Positions 24,487 through 43,450 of a stretch of 64,000 nucleotides of DNA are shown piece by piece (the first letter of the stretch is position 1; each line of letters begins with the position of its first letter). The translations under genes were made by a program, and so were the position numbers. The notes beneath the pieces were generated by a model that saw only the letters and a program-made list of their open reading frames with translations, searched no databases and was not told where the DNA came from. The stretch lies in assembly GCF_002272865.1 (NCBI RefSeq), contig NZ_MLAP01000008.1, positions 1-64,000 of the forward strand, given 5' to 3'. This DNA comes from Helicobacter sp. 12S02634-8. Lineage in GTDB: Bacteria > Campylobacterota > Campylobacteria > Campylobacterales > Helicobacteraceae.

Positions 24487-25893
24487 GTGGATAGTAGATA
24501 TAAGATGATGATAAAATTTCTGTCTGTTTTGTTGGGTATGTGCCTTTGTTTGAAAGCTTTTGACTCTCAATTCCACGGATCGGTTTCTAGCTTCTCAAAA
24601 CTTGGCTTCAACAACCACAAAGCAGACCTATCTTCAGGGCGATTCCCCACAGAATCTTACTCGTTTTTAAATGCGGGTATGGATTTCAATTTCGGGCTTG
24701 GATATGGATTCAATCTCGGGCTTGGGGGCTATGTAGGGGGTGTTGTCTATGATGGAAGTAAGCAAGTCCAAACCACGCAACACACGCCCTTGAACCCTGA
24801 TGGGATTATCTACAATCTCTTTGGTTTTTGGTCAGGGTCTAATGCTGCCACGCCAGCAACTGCACACAATGCCAAATACTACACACTCACAAATGCCTAT
24901 CTTGGCTATCAATACGCTGATGATTTTGTATTCAAAATAGGTCGTTTCAAGCTTGGAGGGGATTTAGGCACAGATTGGCTGACTTCTTATGTGCAAGGTC
25001 TAGCCCTCTCAAGTGGAGCGATCCCGCATACAAAACTATGGTTTTTTACCATCAATAAAAGAGCCTTTGTGGGTGGCTCGTGGTTCAAAGACTTCAAATA
25101 TATCAATCCAAACCTTGCTGTTGATAATGGCAAGGGCTTTTATATCTATGCAGGTGGGGCAAATATCACATATAAAAATTTCAATATCAATGCTTATATT
25201 TACGCACAAGACTCACGATTCATCGCACCAGGCTTTCGAGCCAAATATGACCAAAAGCCCAGCCCCCATTTTGGATTCAAGACAGAAATTTTAGGGCTTT
25301 TTATGACTCATTTTGCCCCTGGTATGCGTAAAACAAGTGGCTTCAATAACTACCCCCAAGGCAGTGCAGGCTCACCCCAGCACTATGAAACCACTATCCC
25401 TGCTTTGATGCCTACTATCGGAAAAGGTGGCGTGAGCTTGATGTTTAAACAGACCTCTTATGTGGATATTTATGACTTTGGCTTTGTGCTGTATAAAAAC
25501 TTTGGCAATCCCAATGAATTCCTAGGCAGTGTCGGCGATCCCACGGGGTATGATAATTGGACAAATAGTGTCTATGATAGTGCCACTTGGAATAATGCCT
25601 TCAGACGCGATGCATTGGATATATTTTTGTTTGCTAATGCCAGTTATGAGCGGCTAAAATTAGGTCTGCTCGCTCGCCTGACTCACGCTAAGAGGGCTGA
25701 TGAACAAAGCTTGAGCTTGAGTATGGCTTATCAGTTTGCCCACGGGATTGACGCAGGATTTAAGGCTGAATACTACAATAACACAACTTTCAAAGGCTAC
25801 ACCTTAGGTCTTCCTCCGAGCGCTGTTGTCTTGAGTCAAAATATCTCCCAAGACAGAAGCTTTATCCAAACTTTTATCAATTATCAATTCTAG
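24487..25893 (+). CDS. Hof-family outer membrane beta-barrel protein 5 (in the amidohydrolase operon)
   Basis: 468 residues from GTG 24487, chosen because GGAGG lies five bases upstream; an ATG at 24505 is a possible alternative. Signal peptide around MMIKFLSVLLGMCLCLKAF. Hallmarks: FSKLGFNNHKADLSSGRFP, TESY, GRFKLGGDLGTDWLTSYVQG, KDFKYINPNLAVDNGKGFY, YKNFGNPNEFLGSVGDPTGY, and a C-terminal TFINYQF. Closest relative in the window is porin 3. Thirty bases after the amidohydrolase and before a strong terminator, so it closes a three-gene operon and probably admits the hydrolase's substrate through the outer membrane. Confidence 0.85.
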   Translation: MDSRYKMMIKFLSVLLGMCLCLKAFDSQFHGSVSSFSKLGFNNHKADLSSGRFPTESYSFLNAGMDFNFGLGYGFNLGLGGYVGGVVYDGSKQVQTTQHTPLNPDGIIYNLFGFWSGSNAATPATAHNAKYYTLTNAYLGYQYADDFVFKIGRFKLGGDLGTDWLTSYVQGLALSSGAIPHTKLWFFTINKRAFVGGSWFKDFKYINPNLAVDNGKGFYIYAGGANITYKNFNINAYIYAQDSRFIAPGFRAKYDQKPSPHFGFKTEILGLFMTHFAPGMRKTSGFNNYPQGSAGSPQHYETTIPALMPTIGKGGVSLMFKQTSYVDIYDFGFVLYKNFGNPNEFLGSVGDPTGYDNWTNSVYDSATWNNAFRRDALDIFLFANASYERLKLGLLARLTHAKRADEQSLSLSMAYQFAHGIDAGFKAEYYNNTTFKGYTLGLPPSAVVLSQNISQDRSFIQTFINYQF

Positions 25894-26017
25894 CCCACCC
25901 CAAACTTTTCTATCCCCCAACGCAAGCCCAACACAAGCCCCACACGACCCATTATCCCAAACCTTGCTATCAATCTAGCCCCTAAGATATGCATAAATAT
26001 AATACACGCAAATATAA

Positions 26018-26035
26018 CACGCACAAATATGCGTG
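26018..26035. repeat. Small GC-rich hairpin CACGCA/TGCGTG
   Basis: CACGCA (26018-26023) and TGCGTG (26030-26035) with a 6-base loop, preceded by a second near copy of ACACGCAAATAT at 26004. Between porin 5 and the convergent thiC; may stabilise the 3' end. Confidence 0.35.
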
Positions 26036-26048
26036 GCTAAAGTATATG

Positions 26049-26091
26049 CCCCTCTCCCTTTTTAAGGGCGTTAGGGGTATTAGTTTTTTTT
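26049..26091 (+). terminator. Rho-independent terminator after porin 5
   Basis: Outer CCCC (26049-26052)/GGGG (26074-26077) and inner CCCTT (26056-26060)/AAGGG (26064-26068), followed by TATTAG and T8 (26084-26091). Ends the MFS-amidohydrolase-porin operon. Confidence 0.7.
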
Positions 26092-26133
26092 GAATTTTAA
26101 TGTGTTGTGATGATTTTAAATATGTGTTTTGGG

Positions 26134-27483
26134 CTATTGTGCTGTTTCTGTTTCTTGATATTCTTTGAAAATATCTTGACTGATTTTATAGCTACAAAAC
26201 TTTGGCCCACACATTGAGCAAAATTCTGCTTCTTTGAATACATCTTGTGGGAGGGCTTCATCGTGGTATTCTCTAGCCCTCTCTGGGTCGAGCGCTAGGG
26301 CAAACTGCTCCTTCCAATTAAAGCCATATCTCGCATCACTCATCGCATCATCTCTATCTCTAGCCCCTACCCTACCGCGTGCAATATCAGCTGCATGCGC
26401 TGCTATCTTATAGGCCAAAATCCCCTCACGCACATCTTTAGCATTGGGCAAGCCTAAATGCTCTTTGGGCGTTACATAACACAACATCGCCACGCCTTTC
26501 CAAGCTGCCACACACGCTCCAATAGCACTTGCGATATGGTCATATCCTGCTGCAATATCTGTCACCAAAGGCCCTAAGACATAAAAAGGCGCTTCGTTGC
26601 AATATTCTTTTTGGAGCTTGACATTGCGTTCGATCTGATTGAGTGGGACATGGCCTGGCCCTTCTACCATCACTTGCACATCGGCTTCATAAGCCCTTTG
26701 AGCAAGCTCACCTAAGACCTTGAGCTCTGCAAATTGCGCAGCATCACTGGCATCAGCCAAACAACCTGGCCGCAGAGAATCCCCCAAACTCAAACTCACA
26801 TCATATTCTTGACAGATTTTCAAAATCTCATCATAAGCTTCATAAAATGGATTTTGCTTATGGTAATGCATCATCCAACTAGCCATCAAACTCCCACCCC
26901 GACTCACAATCCCCATCTTGCGTCTGCTCACATAAGGCATATGCTCGAGCAAAAATCCACAATGGATAGTAAAATAGCTCACGCCCTGCTGGGCTTGTTT
27001 CTTGAGCACATCAAGCATGAGATTGATATCAAGTTGCATCACATCATTTTTGACATCGTGGAGGATCTGATACATAGGGACTGTGCCAATCGGTATGTTC
27101 GAAGCTGTGATGATGGCTTCTCGGATTTTATCGAGGTTCCCGCCTGTAGAGAGATCCATCACGGTATCTGCACCATATTTGATAGAAACTTTGAGCTTTT
27201 CTACTTCTTCATCAATACTATTGATGATAGCTGAACTCCCGATATTTGCATTAATTTTAGTTCGCAAAGCCACGCCTATTCCCATCGGTTCTAAATTAGT
27301 ATGGTTGATATTTGCAGGAATAATCAATCTGCCTTTTTGCACTTCTTTGCGTATATGCTCTGCTTGGAGGTTTTCTTTATTAGCGATGTATTCCATCTCA
27401 GGGGTAATGATACCTTTTTTGGCATAATGCAATTGTGTCTTGATCTTATCATCTTTGCGTTGTGCGATCCATTGCGTTCTCAT
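26134..27483 (-). CDS. thiC: Phosphomethylpyrimidine synthase
   Basis: 449 residues from ATG 27483 ([10 protein letters not shown]); the frame extends to a TTG at 27504 without support. Motifs: [78 protein letters not shown], and the C-terminal [13 protein letters not shown], the CxxCxxxxC that binds the radical-SAM 4Fe-4S cluster. It rearranges aminoimidazole ribotide to hydroxymethylpyrimidine phosphate for thiamine. It is the short form without the N-terminal extension of many ThiC. No TPP riboswitch consensus is seen in the 170 bases upstream. Confidence 0.95.
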   Translation of the reverse strand: MRTQWIAQRKDDKIKTQLHYAKKGIITPEMEYIANKENLQAEHIRKEVQKGRLIIPANINHTNLEPMGIGVALRTKINANIGSSAIINSIDEEVEKLKVSIKYGADTVMDLSTGGNLDKIREAIITASNIPIGTVPMYQILHDVKNDVMQLDINLMLDVLKKQAQQGVSYFTIHCGFLLEHMPYVSRRKMGIVSRGGSLMASWMMHYHKQNPFYEAYDEILKICQEYDVSLSLGDSLRPGCLADASDAAQFAELKVLGELAQRAYEADVQVMVEGPGHVPLNQIERNVKLQKEYCNEAPFYVLGPLVTDIAAGYDHIASAIGACVAAWKGVAMLCYVTPKEHLGLPNAKDVREGILAYKIAAHAADIARGRVGARDRDDAMSDARYGFNWKEQFALALDPERAREYHDEALPQDVFKEAEFCSMCGPKFCSYKISQDIFKEYQETETAQ

Positions 27484-27615
27484 AATATTTTTTCTCACTT
27501 TCAAAATACTTTAGGGTATATTTTAATTTAATGTTTCTAATTATACACAAAACCTTGCTAATAAAATTTTCTAAAACAGACTCAAATACAAGTTTTCAAA
27601 AAAGCCAAAATAGTG

Positions 27616-27621
27616 TATAAT
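27616..27621 (+). promoter_or_regulatory. -10 box TATAAT of the ispDF operon
   Basis: Consensus TATAAT 31 bases before the ATG at 27652; TG lies directly upstream. It overlaps the longest possible reading frame (GTG 27613), which therefore cannot be the translation start. Confidence 0.6.
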
Positions 27622-27651
27622 TTAGTAACAAGTCAATACAAAAGGTTACAA

Positions 27652-28818
27652 ATGACACAAAAGAGGGCGATAGAAAAAGGGGAAATATCTTTGGTGATTG
27701 TGGCAGCTGGAAGCTCTGAACGTTTTTGTGCACACTTACCCCCCCATCAAAGGGTCAAAAAACAATGGTTACGGATTGGTAATGTGCCTTTGTGGAAAAA
27801 AGTAGCAGATGATTTCATGCAACTCTACGATTTCGCACAAACTATCATTGCTGTTTCACCCGATGATTATAGCTATATACAAAAAGCTTATGGCTATCCT
27901 GTTGTGATCGGTGGGAATACGCGCCAAGCCTCTGTGCAAAATGCCTTGCAACATATCCATACTCCCTTTGTTCTCATCAGTGACGCTGCTAGATGGTGTC
28001 TTGATGGAGATGTGATTGCTAACTTACTCAACCAAGCCAATACCCACACAGATTGTATCGCACCTTATTTGGAAGTCGCTGATACAGCCGTTTATGGTGG
28101 AACTTATATCGATAGAAAAGCTCTCAAACTGATCCAAACGCCCCAGCTTTGTCATACCCAAAAACTCAAAGACGCATTGACAAAAGGCACATTTACCGAT
28201 GAAAGCTCAGCTATTTCTCATTGTGGCGGGAAAGTTAGCTATATCACAGGCAGTCCCAAGCTTGCTAAACTCACTCATGGCGATGACTTGCATAGGCTCA
28301 AAGACCTCCCTTGCGTTTCTGGAGAGATTTTTACTGGGAGTGGGTTTGATGTCCATGGTTTTGAAGTAGGTAAAAAAATGGTTTTAGGTGGAGTGGAGAT
28401 GGATACAGACTTTGGCTTTAAGGCACATAGCGATGGTGATGTCGCCTTACACGCACTCACAGACGCACTGCTAGGGGCGATAGGTGGGGGTGATATCGGC
28501 GAGTGGTTCCCCGATACAGACAAGACCTATCAAAATGCCAACTCCAAGCTATTACTCAAAAAAGTCTATGACTTTGCCATCAGCATTGGCTTTGAAATCA
28601 TCAACGCAGATATCACTATCTTTGCCCAAACGCCCAAAATAGCCCCCTATAAATCACAAATCCGACAAAGCATTGCCTCATTGCTTCACACAGACCTCAA
28701 TCGTATCAATATCAAAGCCACCACAACAGAGCATTTAGGCTTTATCGGCAGAAAAGAAGGCATATGCACACAAGCAAATGTCCATCTCAGATTCATCGAT
28801 TGGAGGGCGAAAATATGA
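27652..28818 (+). CDS. ispDF: Bifunctional IspD-IspF isoprenoid enzyme
   Basis: 388 residues from ATG 27652 (AAAAGG upstream). Residues about 1-225 are IspD: VIVAAGSSERF, KKQWLRIGNVPLW, ISDAARWCLDG. Residues about 228-388 are IspF: GSGFDVHGFEVGKKMVLGG, KAHSDGDVALHALTDALLGA, TEHLGFIGRKEGI. It makes CDP-methylerythritol and then cyclises the kinase product in the non-mevalonate pathway. The fusion is usual in Campylobacterota. The stop overlaps the next start (ATGA). Confidence 0.95.
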   Translation: MTQKRAIEKGEISLVIVAAGSSERFCAHLPPHQRVKKQWLRIGNVPLWKKVADDFMQLYDFAQTIIAVSPDDYSYIQKAYGYPVVIGGNTRQASVQNALQHIHTPFVLISDAARWCLDGDVIANLLNQANTHTDCIAPYLEVADTAVYGGTYIDRKALKLIQTPQLCHTQKLKDALTKGTFTDESSAISHCGGKVSYITGSPKLAKLTHGDDLHRLKDLPCVSGEIFTGSGFDVHGFEVGKKMVLGGVEMDTDFGFKAHSDGDVALHALTDALLGAIGGGDIGEWFPDTDKTYQNANSKLLLKKVYDFAISIGFEIINADITIFAQTPKIAPYKSQIRQSIASLLHTDLNRINIKATTTEHLGFIGRKEGICTQANVHLRFIDWRAKI

Positions 28819-29702
28819 ATATTTTAATCATTGAAAATGAAACTTATCTCGCACAAAGCATAGCTTCTAAACTCGCTGATATAGGGCATGAGTGCCATAT
28901 CACCTCAATCATGGATAGCAACACTAAAAACACCCACGATGTGATTTTAATCTCTTCGAGTATTTGCGGGGATCATTATGAAAAATTTATCCACAACCAC
29001 GCAGATGCCATTATTATTATGATGATTTCTTATGTCAGTGATGACACCGTAAGCAAGCCCATCAAAGCAGGGGCAAAAGACTATATCCTCAAGCCCTTTA
29101 TGATCGATGAATTAATCCGAAAAATCGAGCATTATCGCAGCTGTAAAGACATTGCCACTAAAATCAACTTCTATAGTTCTTATTTTAATTTCATAGAAAA
29201 AGAGCTCAATACACCCACGCCCTTCCCCTATACACCCCCCTTTGTCATCAAGAGTAATTCCCAACGCAGTGCTGATATTTATGCGATGAAATATGCCCGT
29301 GAGAAAAATATCCACTTTGAATTCTACACACTCAAAGAAGATCGATACAAAAATATACTCAAAAATCCCCCCTCAAAAAGCACAATCATCTACATCACCA
29401 ACCTAGAAGAGCTCAAAAGACAAGAGAGAAAAGACTTCCTTGAGATTGCCTTAAAATATTCAATGATTATCTCTCTAGTTTCTACTGACAAAATTATTTT
29501 CCCCCAAATCATTGATATATCCCATATCCCCAACAACCACGAAATTGGGGCTGAGATTTTATCTGTCAAAGAATATGAAAAGGCTATCATCGCTAAATTT
29601 GAGGGGCGCTATCCAGATATCGAACTGGCCAAAAAGCTAGGAATGAGCCGCAAAAGTTTATGGGAAAAGAGAAAAAAATATGGCATCTCCAGAAAAAAAT
29701 AA
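28815..29702 (+). CDS. HP1021-like orphan response regulator with atypical receiver
   Basis: 295 residues from ATG 28815, overlapping the ispDF stop; the extra frame to 28764 belongs to the ispDF region. The N-terminal receiver-like domain has IIENE in place of the usual acidic pair and ILISSS where the phosphoacceptor Asp would be (Ser47-Ser49), while KPFMIDELI near residue 95 is kept. The C-terminal ELAKKLGMSRKSLWEKRKK is a helix-turn-helix. This and the position after ispDF match HP1021, an orphan regulator reported to respond to redox state and to bind the replication origin. Cysteines 27 and 51 are visible. No histidine kinase is nearby. Confidence 0.88.
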   Translation: MNILIIENETYLAQSIASKLADIGHECHITSIMDSNTKNTHDVILISSSICGDHYEKFIHNHADAIIIMMISYVSDDTVSKPIKAGAKDYILKPFMIDELIRKIEHYRSCKDIATKINFYSSYFNFIEKELNTPTPFPYTPPFVIKSNSQRSADIYAMKYAREKNIHFEFYTLKEDRYKNILKNPPSKSTIIYITNLEELKRQERKDFLEIALKYSMIISLVSTDKIIFPQIIDISHIPNNHEIGAEILSVKEYEKAIIAKFEGRYPDIELAKKLGMSRKSLWEKRKKYGISRKK

Positions 29703-30858
29703 ATTATTTATCGACAAAGAAGCACTCGCAGCGCTCTCTTTAGCCCAAGAGGGGCTTTTGTATCCTGTTACAACCTTGATGGATCAAAAAGAAATGGAAG
29801 CAGTCAATCAAAGTGGGCTCTATCAAAATCAGACCTTCCCCTGCCCCTTTTTGCTAAGCCCTAATGGCAAAAGAAACCAACACATACTCTCCCAAGTCAA
29901 AAAAGGCGAGGTGCTCGATATTGTCAGTGAAGGTAAGCTTGTCGGCTCAATCACAGCTTCTGAGACCTATCAAATCGACAAACTCCAAAGACTTGAAAAA
30001 ATCATGGGTGGAGATCTCTCCACCACCGAAGCAGCCACGACACTCCAAAGACTTGGGGATTATGCCATCAGTGGGGAATATCAGGTCGAATTTGAAGACA
30101 TCAAACAAGCCAAAAAAATCCTAGAAGAAAAAATCGCCCTTTTAGGGGCTAAAAAAATCACAGGCGTGATGATGAGTGCGAACCCTATCCATATTGCCCA
30201 CGAAAGAATGCTGCGTGAAGAGTTGGCCCAATGCGATCTGCTTGTTATTTTTCTTTTGAAACCTTACAAAAAGGACTCAATTAGCTATCATTTGCGAGAA
30301 AAATGCATGCAATACATCGCCAATCATTTCTTAATCAAAGACAAAATCTGTATCATTGCCCTCGATGATACTTATCTTTTTGCAGGGCAAAATAAAATGA
30401 TTCTCTATGCCATCGTGGCTAAAAATTATGGCTGCACCAAGCTCATTGTCGGGCAAAATACAGCCAATCTCTCTGTTTATTATGCTGATAACACAATCCA
30501 CTCCGTTTTTGACCGCCTCCAAGGCGTTGATATCGAAACCAAAATCATCAGTGAATATGTCTATTGCTCACTATGCAAAACACTCGTAAGCAAATCTACC
30601 TGCCCACACGGACACCACCACCATACCAACTACAATGCTGAATCTATCCTAGAACTCCTCAAGCTAGGGATCCCCCCTCCTTCTATCTTAGTCAGAGATC
30701 AGATTGCAGCAATGATCCTTTCTTATCTCTATCCCAATCGCTTTTCTAATCTCAAAAGGCTTTATTATGATCTTGTGCCCTCTGATGGGATTTTACACAG
30801 CCAAAATGAAGAGGAATTTTATATCCAATTGATGCGGCTTTATCAAAATTCATTTTAA
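29680..30858 (+). CDS. ATP sulfurylase-like protein with altered active site
   Basis: 392 residues; ATG overlaps the previous gene by 23 bases. An N-terminal PUA-like domain (SLAQEGLLYPVTTLMDQKEM) is followed by a nucleotidyl-transferase fold with ANPIHIAHE (His171, His174), the counterpart of the RNPxHxxHE motif, and a zinc-ribbon-like YCSLCKTL...STCPHG (Cys296, Cys299, Cys308). The usual QxRNP arginine is replaced (MSANP), and the GRDHAG loop reads VGQNTAN near 257-263. So the fold is clear but sulfate activation is doubtful. Campylobacter has a similar gene between the HP1021-like regulator and pgpA. No other sulfate-assimilation gene is in the window. Confidence 0.8.
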   Translation: MASPEKNKLFIDKEALAALSLAQEGLLYPVTTLMDQKEMEAVNQSGLYQNQTFPCPFLLSPNGKRNQHILSQVKKGEVLDIVSEGKLVGSITASETYQIDKLQRLEKIMGGDLSTTEAATTLQRLGDYAISGEYQVEFEDIKQAKKILEEKIALLGAKKITGVMMSANPIHIAHERMLREELAQCDLLVIFLLKPYKKDSISYHLREKCMQYIANHFLIKDKICIIALDDTYLFAGQNKMILYAIVAKNYGCTKLIVGQNTANLSVYYADNTIHSVFDRLQGVDIETKIISEYVYCSLCKTLVSKSTCPHGHHHHTNYNAESILELLKLGIPPPSILVRDQIAAMILSYLYPNRFSNLKRLYYDLVPSDGILHSQNEEEFYIQLMRLYQNSF

Positions 30859-30873
30859 TCACAGGGGGTTGTT

Positions 30874-31338
30874 GTGAGAGAATTATTCCTTACATTATTT
30901 TATAGTGGCAAATCTCCCATCGCATCAGGGACGATGGGGAGCTTGGTGGCTTTGGTGCTAGGGTTGCCGATTTTGTATTATGGGGCTGAAACTATTTTTT
31001 TGCTGGGGTTGCTTGTGGGGGTGGTCGCTGTGAGGCAAATAGATATTTATGAGCAAAATGGTGGAGAACACGATGATAAAAGTATCGTGATCGATGAGCT
31101 TGTAGGACTATGGCTAGCGATGGGGATTGCTGGATTTTCGCTCATAGGGATCATCGGGGCATTTGTATTTTTTCGGCTTTATGACATATGGAAGCCCTCT
31201 TTGATTGGCAAAATAGACAAAGAAGTCAAGGGGGGTCTTGGTGTTGTGGGAGATGATGCCCTAGCAGGGCTATTAGCAGGTATCAGCACGCTCATTGTTG
31301 TCAAATTCATATCCATATTTTTATCCCCAATTTTATAG
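30874..31338 (+). CDS. pgpA: Phosphatidylglycerophosphatase A
   Basis: 154 residues from GTG with AGGGGG upstream; 15 bases after the ATP sulfurylase-like gene. Motifs: FYSGKSPIASGTMGSL at the start, HDDKSIVIDELVGLW, which holds the acidic metal-binding residues, and about four hydrophobic segments. It removes phosphate from phosphatidylglycerol phosphate in the inner membrane. Confidence 0.92.
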   Translation: MRELFLTLFYSGKSPIASGTMGSLVALVLGLPILYYGAETIFLLGLLVGVVAVRQIDIYEQNGGEHDDKSIVIDELVGLWLAMGIAGFSLIGIIGAFVFFRLYDIWKPSLIGKIDKEVKGGLGVVGDDALAGLLAGISTLIVVKFISIFLSPIL

Positions 31339-31435
31339 GATAAATGGAGCAAAATCTGACCCCATGAGTCATAACTAGATAGCTATAGTCTATAGATAGT
31401 TTAGGCTATGGCAAAATCTTATAATTCAAAACCCT

Positions 31436-31454
31436 CCCTCTGAAATACAGAGGG
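31436..31454 (-). terminator. Hairpin after fusA
   Basis: CCCTCTG (31436-31442)/CAGAGGG (31448-31454), 7 bp with a 5-base loop. Read on the minus strand it lies 62 bases after the fusA stop and is followed by AGGGTTTTGAATT, a modest T tract. Likely end of the ribosomal super-operon. Confidence 0.5.
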
Positions 31455-31516
31455 GCAATGAAAGAATACAGAGGATAAAAACAAATAGCAGAACAAATAA
31501 TAGCAATAAAATCCAA

Positions 31517-33595
31517 TCAGCCTTTGCGTTTTTCGACAATTTCTTTAGCGATATTTGCAGGAACTTCCCCATAATGGTCAAATTCCATTGAATAAGTCCC
31601 TCGCCCTTGGGTCGCAGAACGCAAATCTGTAGAATACCCAAACATTTCAGCAAGTGGAACAAATGCATTGACAATCTTAAGTCCCATTCTATCGTCCATT
31701 GAGTTGATTTGCCCTCTCCTACGATTAAGATCTCCAATCACATCACCCATATATTCCTCAGGGACTTCAACTTCAACCTTCATCATTGGCTCAAGCAACA
31801 CAGGATTAGCACTCCTGCAAGCATCTTTGAACGCCATTGAACCAGCGATTTTAAACGCCATCTCAGAAGAATCCACATCGTGATAGCTTCCATCATACAA
31901 TGTGACTTTAAAATCCACAACAGGATAACCCGCTAAAACACCACTTTGCATTGCTTCTTGGATACCTTTATCGACTGCAGGGATATATTCTTTGGGGATA
32001 ACTCCACCAGAGATTTGATTGACAAACTCATAGCCACTGCCCGCGTCTTTAGGCTCTAGCTTGATAAAGACATGTCCATACTGCCCTCTACCACCAGATT
32101 GTTTGGCATATTTGCATTCTTTATTGACAGCACTGCGGATTGTTTCTCTAAAGGCCACTTGGGGCTGACCGATCTCGGCTTCGACCTTAAATTCTCTTTT
32201 CAAGCGATCGACAATAATCTCTAAATGCAACTCGCCCATACCTCCAATGAGTGTCTGGCCTGTTTCTTCTTGAGTGCTGACCCTAAAGCTCGGATCTTCT
32301 TCAGCAAGCTTGCCTAAAGCAACGCCCATTTTTTCTTGATCGGCCTTGGTTTTTGGCTCTACTGCAATATGGATAACAGGTTCAGGGAATTCCATTCTCT
32401 CAAGGATTACAGGGGCTTTTTCATCACAGAGTGTATCCCCTGTCAGAGTGTCTTTCAAGCCCACAAACGCACAAATCTCGCCTGCATAGACTTCTTTAAT
32501 ATCTTCGCGTTTATTGGAGTGCATTTTCAAAAGTCGTCCCACACGCTCTTTTTTGCCCTTTGTAGAATTCAAGACATAGCTACCTGATTCAAGCATACCT
32601 CTATACACACGCACAAATGTGAGCTGCCCCACAAAAGGATCTGTCATGATTTTAAAAGCAAGTCCAGCAAACTCCCCATCATCAGTTGATTTGATATGTA
32701 TCTCTTCTTCTGTTTTAGGGTCAATGCCCTTAATATCCATGACCTCAGTGGGCGCGGGCAAAAACTCTACCACGGCATCTAAAAGTGTCTGAACGCCCTT
32801 GTTTTTGAACGATGACCCACAAAGCATTGGGATCAAACTCATATTATGGCAACCAATTTTAATGCCCTTTTTGATTTCTTCGACACTGAGTTCTTCGCCA
32901 CTTAAATATTTTTCCATCAAGGTTTCATCTTGTTCTGCAGCTGCTTCAATCAGCTTTTCTCGGTAAGATTCGGCCTTTTCTTTGAGTTCAGAAGGTATCT
33001 CTTCAATATCATACTGAGCACCCATTGTTTCGTTATTCCAAACAATAGCTTTCATTGCAATCAAATCAATCACGCCCTTGAAGGTGTCTTCTGCACCGAT
33101 GGGGATATTGATAGGGATCGGGTTGGCTTTGAGTCGTTGGGCGATTTGGGATTCGACATTATAGAAATTTGCTCCGATACGATCCATTTTATTGACAAAA
33201 ACCATTCTAGGGACGCCATATTTATTTGCCTGTCGCCAAACGGTTTCGCTCTGAGGCTGCACACCTCCCACAGAACAAAACACTGCAACAGCACCATCTA
33301 AAACCCGCATAGATCTCTCCACTTCAATGGTAAAATCTACGTGTCCGGGAGTGTCTATGAGATTGATTTGATGGTCTTTCCAAAAGCAAGTAGTGGCCGC
33401 AGAAGTGATGGTAATCCCTCTTTCTTTTTCTTGCTCCATCCAATCCATCGTCGCAGCACCATCGTGCACCTCACCAATTTTATGACTCACGCCTGTATAA
33501 AAAAGTATCCTTTCAGAGGTGGTGGTTTTTCCAGCATCAATATGTGCAGCAATCCCAATATTTCTGATCCTGTTTAATGGTGTTTTTCGTGCCAT
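31517..33595 (-). CDS. fusA: Elongation factor G
   Basis: 692 residues. G1 [12 protein letters not shown], switch region [16 protein letters not shown]3 [10 protein letters not shown]4 NKMDR; C-terminal domains IV-V intact ([22 protein letters not shown]). It drives translocation on the ribosome and helps recycle it. Last gene of the rpsL-rpsG-fusA run. Confidence 0.97.
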   Translation of the reverse strand: MARKTPLNRIRNIGIAAHIDAGKTTTSERILFYTGVSHKIGEVHDGAATMDWMEQEKERGITITSAATTCFWKDHQINLIDTPGHVDFTIEVERSMRVLDGAVAVFCSVGGVQPQSETVWRQANKYGVPRMVFVNKMDRIGANFYNVESQIAQRLKANPIPINIPIGAEDTFKGVIDLIAMKAIVWNNETMGAQYDIEEIPSELKEKAESYREKLIEAAAEQDETLMEKYLSGEELSVEEIKKGIKIGCHNMSLIPMLCGSSFKNKGVQTLLDAVVEFLPAPTEVMDIKGIDPKTEEEIHIKSTDDGEFAGLAFKIMTDPFVGQLTFVRVYRGMLESGSYVLNSTKGKKERVGRLLKMHSNKREDIKEVYAGEICAFVGLKDTLTGDTLCDEKAPVILERMEFPEPVIHIAVEPKTKADQEKMGVALGKLAEEDPSFRVSTQEETGQTLIGGMGELHLEIIVDRLKREFKVEAEIGQPQVAFRETIRSAVNKECKYAKQSGGRGQYGHVFIKLEPKDAGSGYEFVNQISGGVIPKEYIPAVDKGIQEAMQSGVLAGYPVVDFKVTLYDGSYHDVDSSEMAFKIAGSMAFKDACRSANPVLLEPMMKVEVEVPEEYMGDVIGDLNRRRGQINSMDDRMGLKIVNAFVPLAEMFGYSTDLRSATQGRGTYSMEFDHYGEVPANIAKEIVEKRKG

Positions 33596-33673
33596 TTGTG
33601 TCCTTGTGTCAAAATTTTATTTTATCAAATTGAGCGAAGAATAATAAAGAAGAAAGGCGAGAATCTCGCCAAA

Positions 33674-34144
<471 letters not shown>

Positions 34145-34153
34145 TTACCTTCC

Positions 34154-34543
34154 TTATTTTTTATCTGCACCAGCTTTTGCCTTCTTGGCACCATACTTAC
34201 TTCTAGAAACCGTTCTTTTAGCGACACCTGCAGTATCCAATGCACCTCTGATGATATGATACTTCACACCAGGTAAATCTTTGACCCTACCACCTCTTAC
34301 CAACACAATGGAGTGCTCTTGGAGGCTATGTCCTTCACCAGGGATATAGCTAATCACTTCTACTTTGCTTGTAAGGCGAACTTTAGCGACTTTTCGCAAA
34401 GCTGAGTTTGGTTTCTTGGGAGTTGTCGTATAGACACGAGTGCATACACCTCGTCTTTGGGGGCATTCCAACAGAGCTGGTGACTTAGTTTTTCTGATCG
34501 CCTTTTTTCTTTCTTTCCTGACTAACTGATTGATGGTTGGCAC
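34154..34543 (-). CDS. rpsL: 30S ribosomal protein S12
   Basis: 129 residues. Carries [12 protein letters not shown] and [10 protein letters not shown], with the lysines whose loss gives streptomycin resistance present, so the sensitive type. Follows rpoBC by 89 bases on the minus strand. Confidence 0.97.
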   Translation of the reverse strand: MPTINQLVRKERKKAIRKTKSPALLECPQRRGVCTRVYTTTPKKPNSALRKVAKVRLTSKVEVISYIPGEGHSLQEHSIVLVRGGRVKDLPGVKYHIIRGALDTAGVAKRTVSRSKYGAKKAKAGADKK

Positions 34544-34632
34544 TATTTGATTCCTTTTTCTAAAATTTAAATTAAAAATGGTCTAATTCTACCCTAAAAA
34601 GTCTTTTATTTATCTTAGAAATGCACAAAATT

Positions 34633-43380
<8,748 letters not shown>

Positions 43381-43394
43381 CTATAAATACAACA

Positions 43395-43424
43395 ACCCAA
43401 AAATAGAAAAGCCTATTTTTGGGT
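43395..43424 (-). terminator. 12-bp hairpin between rplL and rpoBC (attenuator candidate)
   Basis: ACCCAAAAATAG (43395-43406) and CTATTTTTGGGT (43413-43424) pair perfectly around a 6-base loop. On the minus strand it lies 26 bases after the rplL stop and is followed by TGTTGTATTTATAG. It is placed like the partial terminator that lets E. coli make more L12 than polymerase; it could also be a processing site. Confidence 0.55.
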
Positions 43425-43450
43425 ATTTAAAAACATTTTTCTATGCAAGG

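Noticed and set aside
27484-27651. TPP riboswitch before thiC
   Set aside because: The conserved CTGAGA and ACCTGA-type motifs are absent on the minus strand in this gap.
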